Source of the DNA: Bugulina stolonifera
Lineage: Eukaryota; Bryozoa; Gymnolaemata; Cheilostomatida; Bugulidae
Assembly: GCA_935421135.1 (NCBI GenBank)
Contig: OW285194.1
Coordinates: 744,001 to 808,000 of the forward strand
Direction: 5' to 3'
DNA length: 64,000 nucleotides
This document shows, piece after piece, positions 14,201-29,100 of this stretch (the stretch's first letter is position 1; the number at the start of each line of letters is the position of its first letter). Below the pieces are notes generated by a model that saw only the letters and a list, made by a program, of their open reading frames with translations, did not search any database and was not told the DNA's origin. A program made the position numbers and the translations under genes.

Positions 14201-16936
14201 GTCTGTAACAATGTGTTTCATCCACTTTTGCAATGTTCAGAGGCATAATTTGAATGAAAATAAACAAAACATGACTTTGCATGCAATATTCAACTTTGCA
14301 AACATGTAAGATGATGTCAGATTGGTGATTTTTGTCAAATTCACTTGAGTTATTAGTTTGCAAACTAGTAGAAGATGTTCAATATTGCATAAAAGTAAGT
14401 TTTCAGTGTGTTTTGTACCAAATTGCTGTCTGTAACAATGTGTTTCATTCACTTTTGCAATGTTCAGAATGCATAATTTGAATGAAAATCAATAAAACAT
14501 GACTTTGCATGCAATATTCAACTTTGCAAACATCAAACAAAATGTCTGATTTGTGATTTTTGACAAAGTCACTTGAGGTATTAGTTTGTAAACTAGTAGA
14601 AGATGTTCAATATTGCATAAAAGTATGTTTTCAGTGTGATTTGTACCAAATTGCTGTCTGTAACAATGTGTTTCATTCACTTTTGCAATGTTCAGAATGC
14701 ATAATTTGAATGAAAATCAATAAAACATGACTTTGCATGCAATATTCAACTTTGCAAACATGTAAGATAATGTCAGATTTGTGATTTTTGTCAAATTCAC
14801 TTGAGTTATTAGTTTGCTAACTAGTAGAAGATGTTCAATATTGCATAAAAGTAAGTTTTCAGTGTGTTTTGTACCAAATTGCTGTCTGTAACAATGTGTT
14901 GCATTCACGTTTGCAATGTTCAGAATGCAAAATTTAAATGAAAATCAATAAAACATGACTTTGCATGCAATATTCAACTTTGCAAACATCAAACATAATG
15001 TCTGATTTGCGATTTTTGACAAATTCACTTGAGGTATTAGTTTGTAAACTAGTAGAAGATGTTCAATATTGCATAAAAGTATGTTTTCAGTGTGATTTGT
15101 ACCAAATTGCTGTCTGTAACAATGTGTTTCATTCACTTTTGCAATGTTCAGAATGCATAATTTGAATGAAAATCAATAAAACATGATTTTGCATGCAATA
15201 TTTAACTTTGCAAACATGTAAGATAAAGTCAGATTTGTGATTTTTGTCAAATTCACTTAAGTTATTAGTTTGTAAACTAGTAGAAGATGTTCAGTATTGC
15301 ATAAAAGTAAGTTTTCAGTGTGTTTTGTACCAAATTGCTGTCTGTAACCATGTGTTTCATTCACTTTTGCAATGTTCAGAATGCATAATATGAATGAAAA
15401 TCAATAAAACATGACTTTGCATGCAATATACAACTTTGCAAACATGTAAGATAATGTCAGATTTGTGATTTTTGTCAAATTCACTTCAGTTATTAGATTG
15501 CAAACTAGTAGAAGATGTTCAATATTGCATAAAAGTAAGTTTTCAGTGTGTTTTGTACCAAATTGCTGTCTGTAACAATGTGTTTCATTCACTTTTGCAA
15601 TGTTCAGAGGCATAATTTGAATGAAAATAAACAAAACATGACTTTGCATGCAATATTCAACTTTGCAAACGTGTAAGATGATGTCAGATTGGTGATTTTC
15701 GTCAAATTCACTTGAGTTATTAGTTTGTAAACTAGTAGAAGATGTTTAATATTGCATAAAAGTAAGTTTTCATTGTGTTTTGTGCCAAATTGCTGTCTGT
15801 AACAATGTGTTTCATTCACTTTTGCAGTAATCAGAGTGCATAGTTTGAGTGAAAATCAATAAAACATGACTTTGCATGCAATATTCAACTTTGCAAACAT
15901 CAAACATAATGTCTGATTTGTGATTTTTGACAAATTCACTTGAAGTATTAGTTTGTAAACTAGTAGAAGATGTTCAATATTGCATAAAAGTATGTTTTCA
16001 GTGTGATTTGTACCAAATTGCTGTCTGTAACAATGTGTTTCATTCACTTTTGCAATGTTCAGAATGCATAATTTGAATGAAAATCAATGAAACATGACTT
16101 TGCATGCAATATTCAACTTTGCAAACATGAAACATAATGTCAGATTTGTGATTTTTGTCAAATTCACTTCAGTTATTAGTTTGTAAACTAGTAGAAGATG
16201 TTCAATATTGCATAAAAGTAAGTTTTCAGTGTGTTTTGTACCAAATTGCTGTCTGTAACAATGTGTTTCATTCACTTTTGCAATGTTCAGAATGCATAAT
16301 TTGAATGAAAATCAATAAAAGATGACTTTGCATGCAATATACAACTTTGCAAACATGTAAGATAATGGCAGATTTGTGATTTTTATCAAATTCACTTGAG
16401 TTATTAGTTTGTAAACTAGTAGAAGACGTTCAATATTGCATAAAAGTAAGTTTTCAGTGTGTTTTGTACCAAATTGCTGTCTGTAACAATGTGTTTCATT
16501 CACTTTTGCAATGTTCAGAATGCATAATTTGAATGAAAATCAATAAAACATGACTTTGCATGCAATATACAACTTTGCAAACATGTAAGATAATGTCAGA
16601 TTTGTGATTTTTGTCAAATTCACTTCAGTTATTAGATTGTAAACTAGTAGAAGATGTTCAATATTGCATAAAAGTAAGTTTTCAGTGTGTTTTGTACCAA
16701 ATTGCTGTCTGTAACAATGTGTTTCATTCACTTTTGCAATGTTCAGAGGCATAATTTGAATGAAAATAAACAAAACATGACTTTGCATGCAATATTCAAC
16801 TTTGCAAACATGTAAGATAATGTCAGATTTGTGATTTTTGTCAAATTCACTTGAGTTATTAGTTTGTAAACTAGTAGAAGATGTTCAATATTGCATAAAA
16901 GTAAGTTTTCAGTGTGTTTTGTACCAAATTGCTGTC
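8281..16936 (+). repeat. HOR block: two copies, period 4,328 bp (19 monomers)
   Basis: Positions 8281-12608 and 12609-16936 align monomer for monomer. GTCTATAACAATG recurs at 8281 and 12609. The CAAAGTCAC variant recurs at 10236 and 14564. The AAATCAATGAAACATGAC monomers recur at 11756 and 16084. 4,328 is 19 x 228 minus 4, explained by 227-bp variants. Relative to the block at 5605-8300, one whole monomer (the 6289 type) is missing in both copies, so that loss came before this duplication. Copy-specific changes include TTTTTATCTAATTC near 12055 and TTGCATTCACG near 14900. The next GTCTATAAC marker is at 17164, 4,555 bp on, showing one extra 227-bp monomer at the right junction. Confidence 0.88.
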
Positions 16937-19691
16937 TGTAACAATGTGTTTCATTCACTTTTGCAATGTTCAGAGGCATAATTTGAATGAAAATAAACAA
17001 AACATGACTTTGCATGCAATATTCAACTTTGCAAACATGTAAGATAATGTCAGATTTGTGATTTTTGTCAAATTCACTTGAGTTATTAGTTTGTAAACTA
17101 GTAGAAGATGTTCAATATTGCATAAAAGTAAGTTTTCAGTGTGTTTTGTACCAAATTGCTGTCTATAACAATGTGTTTCATTCACTTTTGCAATGTTCAG
17201 AATGCATAATTTGAATGAAAATCAATAAAACATGACTTTGCATGCAATATACAACTTTGCAAACATGTAAGATAATGGCAGATTTGTGATTTTTGTCAAA
17301 TTCACTTGAGTTATTAGTTTGTAAACTAGTAGAAGATGTTCAATATTGCATAAAAGTAAGTTTTCAGTGTGTTTTGTACCAAATTGCTGTCTGTAACAAT
17401 GTGTTTCATTCACTTTTGCAATGTTCAGAATGCATAATTTGAATGAAAATCAATAAAACATGACTTTGCATGCAATATACAACTTTGCAAACATGTAAGA
17501 TAATGGCAGATTTGTGATTTTTGTCAAATTCACTTGAGTTATTAGTTTGTAAACTAGTAGAAGACGTTCAATATTGCATAAAAGTAAGTTTTCAGTGTGT
17601 TTTGTACCAAATTGCTGTCTGTAACAATGTGTTTCATTCACTTTTGCAATGTTCAGAATGCATAATTTGAATGAAAATCAATAAAACATGACTTTGCATG
17701 CAATATACAACTTTGCAAACATGTAAGATAATGTCAGATTTGTGATTTTTGTCAAATTCACTTCAGTTATTAGATTGCAAACTAGTAGAAGATGTTCAAT
17801 ATTGCATAAAAGTAAGTTTTCAGTGTGTTTTGTACCAAACTGCTGTCTGTAACAATGTGTTTCATTCACTTTTGCAATGTTCAGAGTGCATAATTTGAAT
17901 GAAAATCAATAAAACATGACTTTGCATGCAATATACAACTTTGCAAACATGTAAGATAATGGCAGATTTGTGATTTTTGTCAAATTCACTTGAGTTATTA
18001 GTTTGTAAACTAGTAGAAGATGTTCAATATTACATAAAAGTAAATTTTCAGTGTGTTTTGTACCAAATTGCTGTCTGTAACAATGTGTTTCATTCACTTT
18101 TCAATGTTCAGAATGCATAATTTGAATGAAAATCAATAAAACATGACTTTGCATGCAATATACAACTTTGCAAACATGTAAGATAATGGCAGATTTGTGA
18201 TTTTTGTCAAATTCACTTGAGTTATTAGTTTGTAAACTAGTAGAAGATGTTCAATATTGCATAAAAGTAAGTTTTCAGTGTGTTTTGTACCAAATTGCTG
18301 TCTATAACAATGTTTTTCATTCACTTTTGCAATGTTCAGAATGCATAATTTGAATGAAAATCAATAACGCATGACTTTGCATGCAATATACAACTTTGCA
18401 AACATGTAAGATAATGGCAGATTTGTGATTTTTGTCAAATTCACTTGAGTTATTAGTTTGTAAACTAGTAGAAGATGTTCAATATTGCATAAAAGTAAGT
18501 TTTCAGTGTGTTTTATACCAAATTGCTGTCTGTAACAATGTGTTTCATTCACTTTTGCAATGTTCAGAATGCATAATTTGAATGAAAATCAATAAAACAT
18601 GACTTTGCATGCAATATACAACTTTGCAAACATGTAAGATAATGGCAGATTTGTGATTTTTGTCAAATTCACTTGAGTTATTAGTTTGTAAACTAGTAGA
18701 AGATGTTCAATATTGCATAAAAGTAGGTTTTCAGTGTGTTTTGTACCAAATTGCTGTCTGTAACAATGTGTTTCATTCACTTTTGCAATGTTCAGAATGC
18801 ATAATTTGAATGGAAATCAATAAAACTTGACTTTGCATGCAATATACAACTTTGCAAACATGTAAGATAATGGCAGATTTGTGATTTTTGTCAAATTCAC
18901 TTGAGTTATTAGTTTGGAAACTAGTAGAAGATGTTCAATATTGCATAAAAGTAAGTTTTCAGTGTGTTTTGTACCAAATTGCTGTCTGTAACAATGTGTT
19001 TCATTCACTTTTGCAATGTTCAGAATGCATAATTTGAATGAAAATCAATAAAACATGACTTTGCATGCAATATACAACTTTGCAAACATGTAAGATAATG
19101 GCAGATTTGTGATTTTTGTCAAATTCACTTGAGTTATTAGTTTGTAAACTAGTAGAAGATGTTCAATATTGCATAAAAGTAAGTTTTCAGTGTGTTTTGT
19201 ACCAAATTGCTGTCTGTAACAATGTGTTTCATTCACTTTTGCAATGTTCAGAATGCATAATTTGAATGAAAATCAATAAAACATGACTTTGCATGCAATA
19301 TACAACTTTGCAAACATGTAAGATAATGTCAGATTTGTGATTTTTGTCAAATTCACTTCAGTTATTAGATTGTAAACTAGTAGAAGATGTTCAATATTGC
19401 ATAAAAGTAAGTTTTCAGTGTGTTTTGTACCAAATTGCTGTCTGTAACAATGTGTTTCATCCACTTTTGCAATGTTCAGAGGCATAATTTGAATGAAAAT
19501 AAACAAAACATGACTTTGCATGCAATATTCAACTTTGCAAACATGTAAGATGATGTCAGATTGGTGATTTTTGTCAAATTCACTTGAGTTATTAGTTTGC
19601 AAACTAGTAGAAGATGTTCAATATTGCATAAAAGTAAGTTTTCAGTGTGTTTTGTACCAAATTGCTGTCTGTAACAATGTGTTTCATTCAC
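16540..19691 (+). repeat. Satellite segment repeated at +9,564 and again at +12,752 bp
   Basis: The order of variant monomers from 16540 to 19691 is found again at 26104-29255 and, from about 16,743 on, at about 29495-32443. Diagnostic variants are AATAACGCATGAC at 18367, 27931 and 31119; CTTTTCAATG (one base short) near 18098, 27662 and 30850; ATTACATAAAAGTAAATTTTC; and AGAAGACGTTC. The offsets are exact (9,564, then 3,188 bp). The block at 19273-26070 therefore lies between copies of one longer module. The segment has its own changes, such as GTTTTTCATTC near 18310 and AAAACTTGAC near 18828, so it has drifted since separation. Confidence 0.82.
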
Positions 19692-22600
19692 TTCTGCAAT
19701 GTTCAGAATGCATAATTTGAATGAAAATCAATAAAACATGACTGCATGCAATATTCAACTTTGCAAACATCAAACATAATGTCTGATTTGTGATTTTTGA
19801 CAAATTCACTTGAGGTATTAGTTTGGAAACTAGTAGAAGATGTTCAATATTGCATAAAAGTAAGTTTTCAGTGTGTTTTGTACCAAATTGCTGTCTGTAA
19901 CAATGTGTTTCATTCACTTTTGCAATGTTCAGAATGCATAATTTGAATGAAAATCAATAAAACATGACTTTGCATGCAATATACAACTTTGCAAACATGT
20001 AAGATAATGGCAGATTTGTGATTTTTGTCAAATTCACTTGAGTTATTAGTTTGGAAACTAGTAGAAGATGTTCAATATTGCATAAAAGTAAGTTTTCAGT
20101 GTGTTTTGTACCAAATTGCTGTCTGTAACAATGTGTTTCATTCACTTTTGCAATGTTCAGAATGCATAATTTGAATGAAAATCAATAAAACATGACTAAC
20201 ATGCAATATACAACTTTGCAAACATGTAAGATATAGGCAGATTTGTGATTTTTGTCAAATTCACTTGAGTTATTAGTTTGTAAACTAGTAGAAGATGTTC
20301 AATATTGCATAAAAGTAAGTTTTCAGTGTGTTTTGTACCAAATTGCTGTCTGTAACAATGTGTTTCATTCACTTTTGCAATGTTCAGAATGCATAATTTG
20401 AATGAAAATCAATAAAACATGACTTTGCATGCAATATACAACTTTGCAAACATGTAAGATAATGTCAGATTTGTGATTTTTGTCAAATTCACTTCAGTTA
20501 TTAGATTGTAAACTAGTAGAAGATGTTCAATATTGCATAAAAGTAAGTTTTCAGTGTGTTTTGTACCAAATTGCTGTCTGTAACAATGTGTTTCATCCAC
20601 TTTTGCAATGTTCAGAGGCATAATTTGAATGAAAATAAACAAAACATGACTTTGCATGCAATATTCAACTTTGCAAACATGTAAGATGATGTCAGATTGG
20701 TGATTTTTGTCAAATTCACTTGAGTTATTAGTTTGCAAACTAGTAGAAGATGTTCAATATTGCATAAAAGTAAGTTTTCAGTGTGTTTTGTACCAAATTG
20801 CTGTCTGTAACAATGTGTTTCATTCACTTTTGCAATGTTCAGAATGCATAATTTGAATGAAAATCAATAAAACATGACTTTGCATGCAATATTCAACTTT
20901 GCAAACATCAAACATAATGTCTGATTTGTGATTTTTGACAAATTCACTTGAGGTATTAGTTTGTAAACTAGTAGAAGATGTTCAATATTGCATAAAAGTA
21001 TGTTTTCAGTGTGATTTGTACCAAATTGCTGTCTGTAACAATGTGTTTCATTCACTTTTGCAATGTTCAGAATGCATAATTTGAATGAAAATCAATAAAA
21101 CATGACTTTGCATGCAATATTCAACTTTGCAAACATGTAAGATAATGTCAGATTTGTGATTTTTGTCAAATTCACTTGAGTTATTAGTTTGCAAACTAGT
21201 AGAAGATGTTCAATATTGCATAAAAGTAAGTTTTCAGTGTGTTTTGTACCAAATTGCTGTCTGTAACAATGTGTTTCATTCACGTTTGCAATGTTCAGAA
21301 TGCAAAATTTGAATGAAAATCAATAAAACATGACTTTGCATGCAATATTCAACTTTGCAAACATCAAACATAATGTCTGATTTGCGATTTTTGACAAATT
21401 CACTTGAGGTATTAGTTTGTAAACTAGTAGAAGATGTTCAATATTGCATAAAAGTAAGTTTTCAGTGTGTTTTATACCAAATTGCTGTCTGTAACAATGT
21501 GTTTCATTCACTTTTGCAATGTTCAGAATGCATAATTTGAATGAAAATCAATAAAACATGACTTTGCATGCAATATACTACTTTGCAAACATGTAAGATA
21601 ATGGCAGATTTGTGATTTTTGTCAAATTCACTTGAGTTATTAGTTTGTAAACTAGTAGAAGATGTTCAATATTGCATAAAAGTAGGTTTTCAGTGTGTTT
21701 TGTACCAAATTGCTGTCTGTAACAATGTGTTTCATTCACTTTTGCAATGTTCAGAATGCATAATTTGAATGGAAATCAATAAAACATGACTTTGCATGCA
21801 ATATACAACTTTGCAAACATGTAAGATAATGGCAGATTTGTGATTTTTGTCAAATTCACTTGAGTTATTAGTTTGGAAACTAGTAGAAGATGTTCAATAT
21901 TGCATAAAAGTAAGTTTTCAGTGTGTTTTGTACCAAATTGCTGTCTGTAACAATGTGTTTCATTCACTTTTGCAATGTTCAGAATGCATAATTTGAATGA
22001 AAATCAATAAAACATGACTTTGCATGCAATATACAACTTTGCAAACATGTAAGATAATGGCAGATTTGTGATTTTTGTCAAATTCACTTGAGTTATTAGT
22101 TTGTAAACTAGTAGAAGATGTTCAATATTGCATAAAAGTAAGTTTTCAGTGTGTTTTGTACCAAATTGCTGTCTGTAACAATGTGTTTCATTCACTTTTG
22201 CAATGTTCAGAATGCATAATTTGAATGAAAATCAATAAAACATGACTTTGCATGCAATATACAACTTTGCAAACATGTAAGATAATGTCAGATTTGTGAT
22301 TTTTGTCAAATTCACTTCAGTTATTAGATTGTAAACTAGTAGAAGATGTTCAATATTGCATAAAAGTAAGTTTTCAGTGTGTTTTGTACCAAATTGCTGT
22401 CTGTAACAATGTGTTTCATCCACTTTTGCAATGTTCAGAGGCATAATTTGAATGAAAATAAACAAAACATGACTTTGCATGCAATATTCAACTTTGCAAA
22501 CATGTAAGATGATGTCAGATTGGTGATTTTTGTCAAATTCACTTGAGTTATTAGTTTGCAAACTAGTAGAAGATGTTCAATATTGCATAAAAGTAAGTTT

Positions 22601-25600
22601 TCAGTGTGTTTTGTACCAAATTGCTGTCTGTAACAATGTGTTTCATTCACTTCTGCAATGTTCAGAATGCATAATTTGAATGAAAATCAATAAAACATGA
22701 CTTTGCATGCAATATTCAACTTTGCAAACATCAAACATAATGTCTGATTTGTGATTTTTGACAAATTCACTTGAGGTATTAGTTTGGAAACTAGTAGAAG
22801 ATGTTCAATATTGCATAAAAGTAAGTTTTCAGTGTGTTTTGTACCAAATTGCTGTCTGTAACAATGTGTTTCATTCACTTTTGCAATGTTCAGAATGCAT
22901 AATTTGAATGAAAATCAATAAAACATGACTTTGCATGCAATATACAACTTTGCAAACATGTAAGATAATGGCAGATTTGTGATTTTTGTCAAATTCACTT
23001 GAGTTATTAGTTTGGAAACTAGTAGAAGATGTTCAATATTGCATAAAAGTAAGTTTTCAGTGTGTTTTGTACCAAATTGCTGTCTGTAACAATGTGTTTC
23101 ATTCACTTTTGCAATGTTCAGAATGCATAATTTGAATGAAAATCAATAAAACATGACTAACATGCAATATACAACTTTGCAAACATGTAAGATAATGGCA
23201 GATTTGTGATTTTTGTCAAATTCACTTGAGTTATTAGTTTGTAAACTAGTAGAAGATGTTCAATATTGCATAAAAGTAAGTTTTCAGTGTGTTTTGTACC
23301 AAATTGCTGTCTGTAACAATGTGTTTCATTCACTTTTGCAATGTTCAGAATGCATAATTTGAATGAAAATCAATAAAACATGACTTTGCATGCAATATAC
23401 AACTTTGCAAACATGTAAGATAATGTCAGATTTGTGATTTTTGTCAAATTCACTTCAGTTATTAGATTGTAAACTAGTAGAAGATGTTCAATATTGCATA
23501 AAAGTAAGTTTTCAGTGTGTTTTGTACCAAATTGCTGTCTGTAACAATGTGTTTCATCCACTTTTGCAATGTTCAGAGGCATAATTTGAATGAAAATAAA
23601 CAAAACATGACTTTGCATGCAATATTCAACTTTGCAAACATGTAAGATGATGTCAGATTGGTGATTTTTGTCAAATTCACTTGAGTTATTAGTTTGCAAA
23701 CTAGTAGAAGATGTTCAATATTGCATAAAAGTAAGTTTTCAGTGTGTTTTGTACCAAATTGCTGTCTGTAACAATGTGTTTCATTCACTTTTGCAATGTT
23801 CAGAATGCATAATTTGAATGAAAATCAATAAAACATGACTTTGCATGCAATATTCAACTTTGCAAACATCAAACATAATGTCTGATTTGTGATTTTTGAC
23901 AAATTCACTTGAGGTATTAGTTTGTAAACTAGTAGAAGATGTTCAATATTGCATAAAAGTATGTTTTCAGTGTGATTTGTACCAAATTGCTGTCTGTAAC
24001 AATGTGTTTCATTCACTTTTGCAATGTTCAGAATGCATAATTTGAATGAAAATCAATAAAACATGACTTTGCATGCAATATTCAACTTTGCAAACATGTA
24101 AGATAATGTCAGATTTGTGATTTTTGTCAAATTCACTTGAGTTATTAGTTTGCAAACTAGTAGAAGATGTTCAATATTGCATAAAAGTAAGTTTTCAGTG
24201 TGTTTTGTACCAAATTGCTGTCTGTAACAATGTGTTTCATTCACGTTTGCAATGTTCAGAATGCAAAATTTGAATGAAAATCAATAAAACATGACTTTGC
24301 ATGCAATATTCAACTTTGCAAACATCAAACATAATGTCTGATTTGCGATTTTTGACAAATTCACTTGAGGTATTAGTTTGTAAACTAGTAGAAGATGTTC
24401 AATATTGCATAAAAGTAAGTTTTCAGTGTGTTTTATACCAAATTGCTGTCTGTAACAATGTGTTTCATTCACTTTTGCAATGTTCAGAATGCATAATTTG
24501 AATGAAAATCAATAAAACATGACTTTGCATGCAATATACTACTTTGCAAACATGTAAGATAATGGCAGATTTGTGATTTTTGTCAAATTCACTTGAGTTA
24601 TTAGTTTGTAAACTAGTAGAAGATGTTCAATATTGCATAAAAGTAGGTTTTCAGTGTGTTTTGTACCAAATTGCTGTCTGTAACAATGTGTTTCATTCAC
24701 TTTTGCAATGTTCAGAATGCATAATTTGAATGGAAATCAATAAAACATGACTTTGCATGCAATATACAACTTTGCAAACATGTAAGATAATGGCAGATTT
24801 GTGATTTTTGTCAAATTCACTTGAGTTATTAGTTTGGAAACTAGTAGAAGATGTTCAATATTGCATAAAAGTAAGTTTTCAGTGTGTTTTGTACCAAATT
24901 GCTGTCTGTAACAATGTGTTTCATTCACTTTTGCAATGTTCAGAATGCATAATTTGAATGAAAATCAATAAAACATGACTTTGCATGCAATATACAACTT
25001 TGCAAACATGTAAGATAATGGCAGATTTGTGATTTTTGTCAAATTCACTTGAGTTATTAGTTTGTAAACTAGTAGAAGATGTTCAATATTGCATAAAAGT
25101 AAGTTTTCAGTGTGTTTTGTACCAAATTGCTGTCTGTAACAATGTGTTTCATTCACTTTTGCAATGTTCAGAATGCATAATTTGAATGAAAATCAATAAA
25201 ACATGACTTTGCATGCAATATACAACTTTGCAAACATGTAAGATAATGTCAGATTTGTGATTTTTGTCAAATTCACTTCAGTTATTAGATTGTAAACTAG
25301 TAGAAGATGTTCAATATTGCATAAAAGTAAGTTTTCAGTGTGTTTTGTACCAAATTGCTGTCTGTAACAATGTGTTTCATCCACTTTTGCAATGTTCAGA
25401 GGCATAATTTGAATGAAAATAAACAAAACATGACTTTGCATGCAATATTCAACTTTGCAAACATGTAAGATGATGTCAGATTGGTGATTTTTGTCAAATT
25501 CACTTGAGTTATTAGTTTGCAAACTAGTAGAAGATGTTCAATATTGCATAAAAGTAAGTTTTCAGTGTGTTTTGTACCAAATTGCTGTCTGTAACAATGT

Positions 25601-26070
25601 GTTTCATTCACTTTTGCAATGTTCAGAATGCATAATTTGAATGAAAATCAATAAAACATGACTTTGCATGCAATATTCAACTTTGCAAACATCAAACATA
25701 ATGTCTGATTTGTGATTTTTGACAAATTCACTTGAGGTATTAGTTTGGAAACTAGTAGAAGATGTTCAATATTGCATAAAAGTAAGTTTTCAGTGTGTTT
25801 TGTACCAAATTGCTGTCTGTAACAATGTGTTTCATTCACTTTTGCAATGTTCAGAATGCATAATTTGAATGAAAATCAATAAAACATGACTTTGCATGCA
25901 ATATACAACTTTGCAAACATGTAAGATAATGGCAGATTTGTGATTTTTGTCAAATTCACTTGAGTTATTAGTTTGGAAACTAGTAGAAGATGTTCAATAT
26001 TGCATAAAAGTAAGTTTTCAGTGTGTTTTGTACCAAATTGCTGTCTGTAACAATGTGTTTCATTCATATT
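19273..26070 (+). repeat. HOR block: two full copies plus a partial one, period 2,961 bp (13 monomers)
   Basis: Monomers at 20409, 20864, 21092, 21320, 21776, 22232, 22687 and 22915 recur at 23370, 23825, 24053, 24281, 24737, 25193, 25648 and 25876, all 2,961 bp apart. A partial earlier copy covers 19273-20408. Diagnostic variants are GACTAACATGC (palindrome flank changed) near 20197 and 23157, AATATACTACTTTG near 21586 and 24540, and AAAGTAGGTTTTC. Earlier-copy differences include ACTGCATGC near 19742 (3 bp lost) and AGATATAGGC near 20230 (1 bp lost), which explain its 2,959-bp local offset. The last copy ends near 26070, where CATTCATATTTGC breaks the pattern. Confidence 0.87.
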
Positions 26071-26103
26071 TGCAATGTTCAGAATGCATAATTTGAATGA
26101 AAA

Positions 26104-29100
26104 TCAATAAAACATGACTTTGCATGCAATATACAACTTTGCAAACATGTAAGATAATGTCAGATTTGTGATTTTTGTCAAATTCACTTCAGTTATTAGA
26201 TTGTAAACTAGTAGAAGATGTTCAATATTGCATAAAAGTAAGTTTTCAGTGTGTTTTGTACCAAATTGCTGTCTGTAACAATGTGTTTCATTCACTTTTG
26301 CAATGTTCAGAGGCATAATTTGAATGAAAATAAACAAAACATGACTTTGCATGCAATATTCAACTTTGCAAACATGTAAGATAATGTCAGATTTGTGATT
26401 TTTGTCAAATTCACTTCAGTTATTAGATTGTAAACTAGTAGAAGATGTTCAATATTGCATAAAAGTAAGTTTTCAGTGTGTTTTGTACCAAATTGCTGTC
26501 TGTAACAATGTGTTTCATTCACTTTTGCAATGTTCAGAGGCATAATTTGAATGAAAATAAACAAAACATGACTTTGCATGCAATATTCAACTTTGCAAAC
26601 ATGTAAGATAATGTCAGATTTGTGATTTTTGTCAAATTCACTTGAGTTATTAGTTTGTAAACTAGTAGAAGATGTTCAATATTGCATAAAAGTAAGTTTT
26701 CAGTGTGTTTTGTACCAAATTGCTGTCTATAACAATGTGTTTCATTCACTTTTGCAATGTTCAGAATGCATAATTTGAATGAAAATCAATAAAACATGAC
26801 TTTGCATGCAATATACAACTTTGCAAACATGTAAGATAATGGCAGATTTGTGATTTTTGTCAAATTCACTTGAGTTATTAGTTTGTAAACTAGTAGAAGA
26901 TGTTCAATATTGCATAAAAGTAAGTTTTCAGTGTGTTTTGTACCAAATTGCTGTCTGTAACAATGTGTTTCATTCACTTTTGCAATGTTCAGAATGCATA
27001 ATTTGAATGAAAATCAATAAAACATGACTTTGCATGCAATATACAACTTTGCAAACATGTAAGATAATGGCAGATTTGTGATTTTTGTCAAATTCACTTG
27101 AGTTATTAGTTTGTAAACTAGTAGAAGACGTTCAATATTGCATAAAAGTAAGTTTTCAGTGTGTTTTGTACCAAATTGCTGTCTGTAACAATGTGTTTCA
27201 TTCACTTTTGCAATGTTCAGAATGCATAATTTGAATGAAAATCAATAAAACATGACTTTGCATGCAATATACAACTTTGCAAACATGTAAGATAATGTCA
27301 GATTTGTGATTTTTGTCAAATTCACTTCAGTTATTAGTTTGCAAACTAGTAGAAGATGTTCAATATTGCATAAAAGTAAGTTTTCAGTGTGTTTTGTACC
27401 AAACTGCTGTCTGTAACAATGTGTTTCATTCACTTTTGCAATGTTCAGAGTGCATAATTTGAATGAAAATCAATAAAACATGACTTTGCATGCAATATAC
27501 AACTTTGCAAACATGTAAGATAATGGCAGATTTGTGATTTTTGTCAAATTCACTTGAGTTATTAGTTTGTAAACTAGTAGAAGATGTTCAATATTACATA
27601 AAAGTAAATTTTCAGTGTGTTTTGTACCAAATTGCTGTCTGTAACAATGTGTTTCATTCACTTTTCAATGTTCAGAATGCATAATTTGAATGAAAATCAA
27701 TAAAACATGACTTTGCATGCAATATACAACTTTGCAAACATGTAAGATAATGGCAGATTTGTGATTTTTGTCAAATTCACTTGAGTTATTAGTTTGTAAA
27801 CTAGTAGAAGATGTTCAATATTGCATAAAAGTAAGTTTTCAGTGTGTTTTGTACCAAATTGCTGTCTATAACAATGTGTTTCATTCACTTTTGCAATGTT
27901 CAGAATGCATAATTTGAATGAAAATCAATAACGCATGACTTTGCATGCAATATACAACTTTGCAAACATGTAAGATAATGGCAGATTTGTGATTTTTGTC
28001 AAATTCACTTGAGTTATTAGTTTGTAAACTAGTAGAAGATGTTCAATATTGCATAAAAGTAAGTTTTCAGTGTGTTTTATACCAAATTGCTGTCTGTAAC
28101 AATGTGTTTCATTCACTTTTGCAATGTTCAGAATGCATAATTTGAATGAAAATCAATAAAACATGACTTTGCATGCAATATACAACTTTGCAAACATGTA
28201 AGATAATGGCAGATTTGTGATTTTTGTCAAATTCACTTGAGTTATTAGTTTGTAAACTAGTAGAAGATGTTCAATATTGCATAAAAGTAGGTTTTCAGTG
28301 TGTTTTGTACCAAATTGCTGTCTGTAACAATGTGTTTCATTCACTTTTGCAATGTTCAGAATGCATAATTTGAATGGAAATCAATAAAACATGACTTTGC
28401 ATGCAATATACAACTTTGCAAACATGTAAGATAATGGCAGATTTGTGATTTTTGTCAAATTCACTTGAGTTATTAGTTTGGAAACTAGTAGAAGATGTTC
28501 AATATTGCATAAAAGTAAGTTTTCAGTGTGTTTTGTACCAAATTGCTGTCTGTAACAATGTGTTTCATTCACTTTTGCAATGTTCAGAATGCATAATTTG
28601 AATGAAAATCAATAAAACATGACTTTGCATGCAATATACAACTTTGCAAACATGTAAGATAATGGCAGATTTGTGATTTTTGTCAAATTCACTTGAGTTA
28701 TTAGTTTGTAAACTAGTAGAAGATGTTCAATATTGCATAAAAGTAAGTTTTCAGTGTGTTTTGTACCAAATTGCTGTCTGTAACAATGTGTTTCATTCAC
28801 TTTTGCAATGTTCAGAATGCATAATTTGAATGAAAATCAATAAAACATGACTTTGCATGCAATATACAACTTTGCAAACATGTAAGATAATGTCAGATTT
28901 GTGATTTTTGTCAAATTCACTTCAGTTATTAGATTGTAAACTAGTAGAAGATGTTCAATATTGCATAAAAGTAAGTTTTCAGTGTGTTTTGTACCAAATT
29001 GCTGTCTGTAACAATGTGTTTCATCCACTTTTGCAATGTTCAGAGGCATAATTTGAATGAAAATAAACAAAACATGACTTTGCATGCAATATTCAACTTT